This document shows, one piece after another, positions 63,835 to 64,000 of a DNA stretch of 64,000 nucleotides (position 1 is the first letter of the stretch; each line of letters begins with the position of its first letter). The DNA is from Actinomycetota bacterium (GTDB taxonomy: Bacteria; Actinomycetota; Thermoleophilia; Gaiellales; F1-60-MAGs149): positions 186,001 through 250,000 of the forward strand of contig JAPLCF010000030.1 in the NCBI GenBank assembly GCA_026392355.1, in the 5' to 3' direction. The notes under the pieces were generated by a model that was not told the origin of the DNA, made no database searches, and worked only from the letters and a program-made list of their open reading frames with translations. A program made the position numbers and the translations under genes.

Positions 63835-63907
63835 TGCGCCCGGCAGGATTCGAACCTGCGGCCTCGAGATTAGAAGTCTCTCGCTCTATCCCCTGAGCTA
63901 CGGGCGC
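63835..63907 (-). tRNA. tRNA-Arg (anticodon TCT)
   Basis: A 73-base tRNA on the minus strand: acceptor GCGCCCG/CGGGCGC, D-arm GCTCAGGGGATAGAGC, anticodon loop CTTCTAA with anticodon TCT, T-loop GTTCGAATC, discriminator A, no encoded CCA. The outer pair of the anticodon stem is an A-G mismatch. The remaining 93 bases to the window end show no gene I can support. Confidence 0.96.
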
Positions 63908-64000
63908 CCCTGAACGGTACCCGGCGCGGTCATATGGCGATACCACGCACACTGAACTGATGCGGTATCCGTACTCCGACATCCTGCGTATGCCTTCGGT

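Noticed and set aside
63908-64000. Gene or RNA in the last 93 bases
   Set aside because: No frame with recognisable content, no tRNA fold and no clear promoter or terminator.

Overview
The window is a gene-dense, GC-rich bacterial chromosome segment with no insertion sequence, prophage, CRISPR array or rRNA operon. Gene content and order point to Actinomycetota: tig-clpP-clpX behind a tRNA-Leu, polA-rpsA-coaE, a fused urease gamma-beta subunit, a GuaB3-type IMP dehydrogenase relative beside guaA, and hisS-aspS. A secreted trypsin with fibronectin and Ig-like tails would suit Thermoleophilia/Solirubrobacterales, but that class assignment is inference. GTG and TTG starts and 4-nt ATGA/GTGA stop-start overlaps are common, so most genes lie in tight operons.

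Layout. 0-5.4 kb: the end of a SIS-domain protein, then an OmpR-type two-component system, two small exported proteins, an ApbE flavin transferase and a bis-heme ferric-reductase-like membrane protein. Three operator-like sites bracket this set. 5.4-12.6 kb: tRNA-Leu, tig, clpP, clpX, a degenerate S4/pseudouridine-synthase relative, rbfA, nrnA, truB, ribF. 12.6-20.5 kb: trypsin, ACT-malic enzyme, polA, rpsA, coaE. 20.5-25.5 kb: lytic transglycosylase, divergent urease-like UreAB/UreC, glycerate kinase, ispH. 25.5-33.3 kb: CruF-like carotenoid protein, CrtI-like desaturase, MMPL exporter, GMC oxidoreductase, EamA transporter, unknown membrane protein. 33.3-35 kb (minus strand): primary sigma factor, tRNA-Pro, truncated hemoglobin. 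35-42 kb: MBL hydrolase, hisS, aspS, rph, rdgB, a CDF-fold pseudo-transporter, roadblock-like protein, small membrane protein, pyrE. 42-50 kb: HU with tandem terminator hairpins, pyrF, PfkB sugar-phosphate kinase, guaB3, guaA, polysaccharide deacetylase, HIT protein, DEDDy exonuclease. 50-64 kb: rplM-rpsI-glmM-glmS-acpS, rpsT with a histone-like tail, murJ, yihY-like, lepA, corA, trkA-trkH, tRNA-Arg.

Most of the window is housekeeping: protein quality control, ribosome maturation, purine and pyrimidine synthesis, aminoacylation, cell-wall precursors, K+/Mg2+ transport. The least ordinary parts are the two-component/ApbE/ferric-reductase locus with 11-bp-spaced operator repeats, a urease alpha homologue that keeps every metal ligand but has rebuilt active-site surroundings, a cation-efflux-fold protein stripped of its metal ligands, and histone-H1-like repeats on ribosomal protein S20.

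Three single-base anomalies sit in genes expected to be intact: a frameshift in tig, an in-frame TAG in clpX, and an ATT where the MBL hydrolase start should be. Sequencing or assembly error is the first explanation for all three; they should be checked against reads before any biology is built on them.
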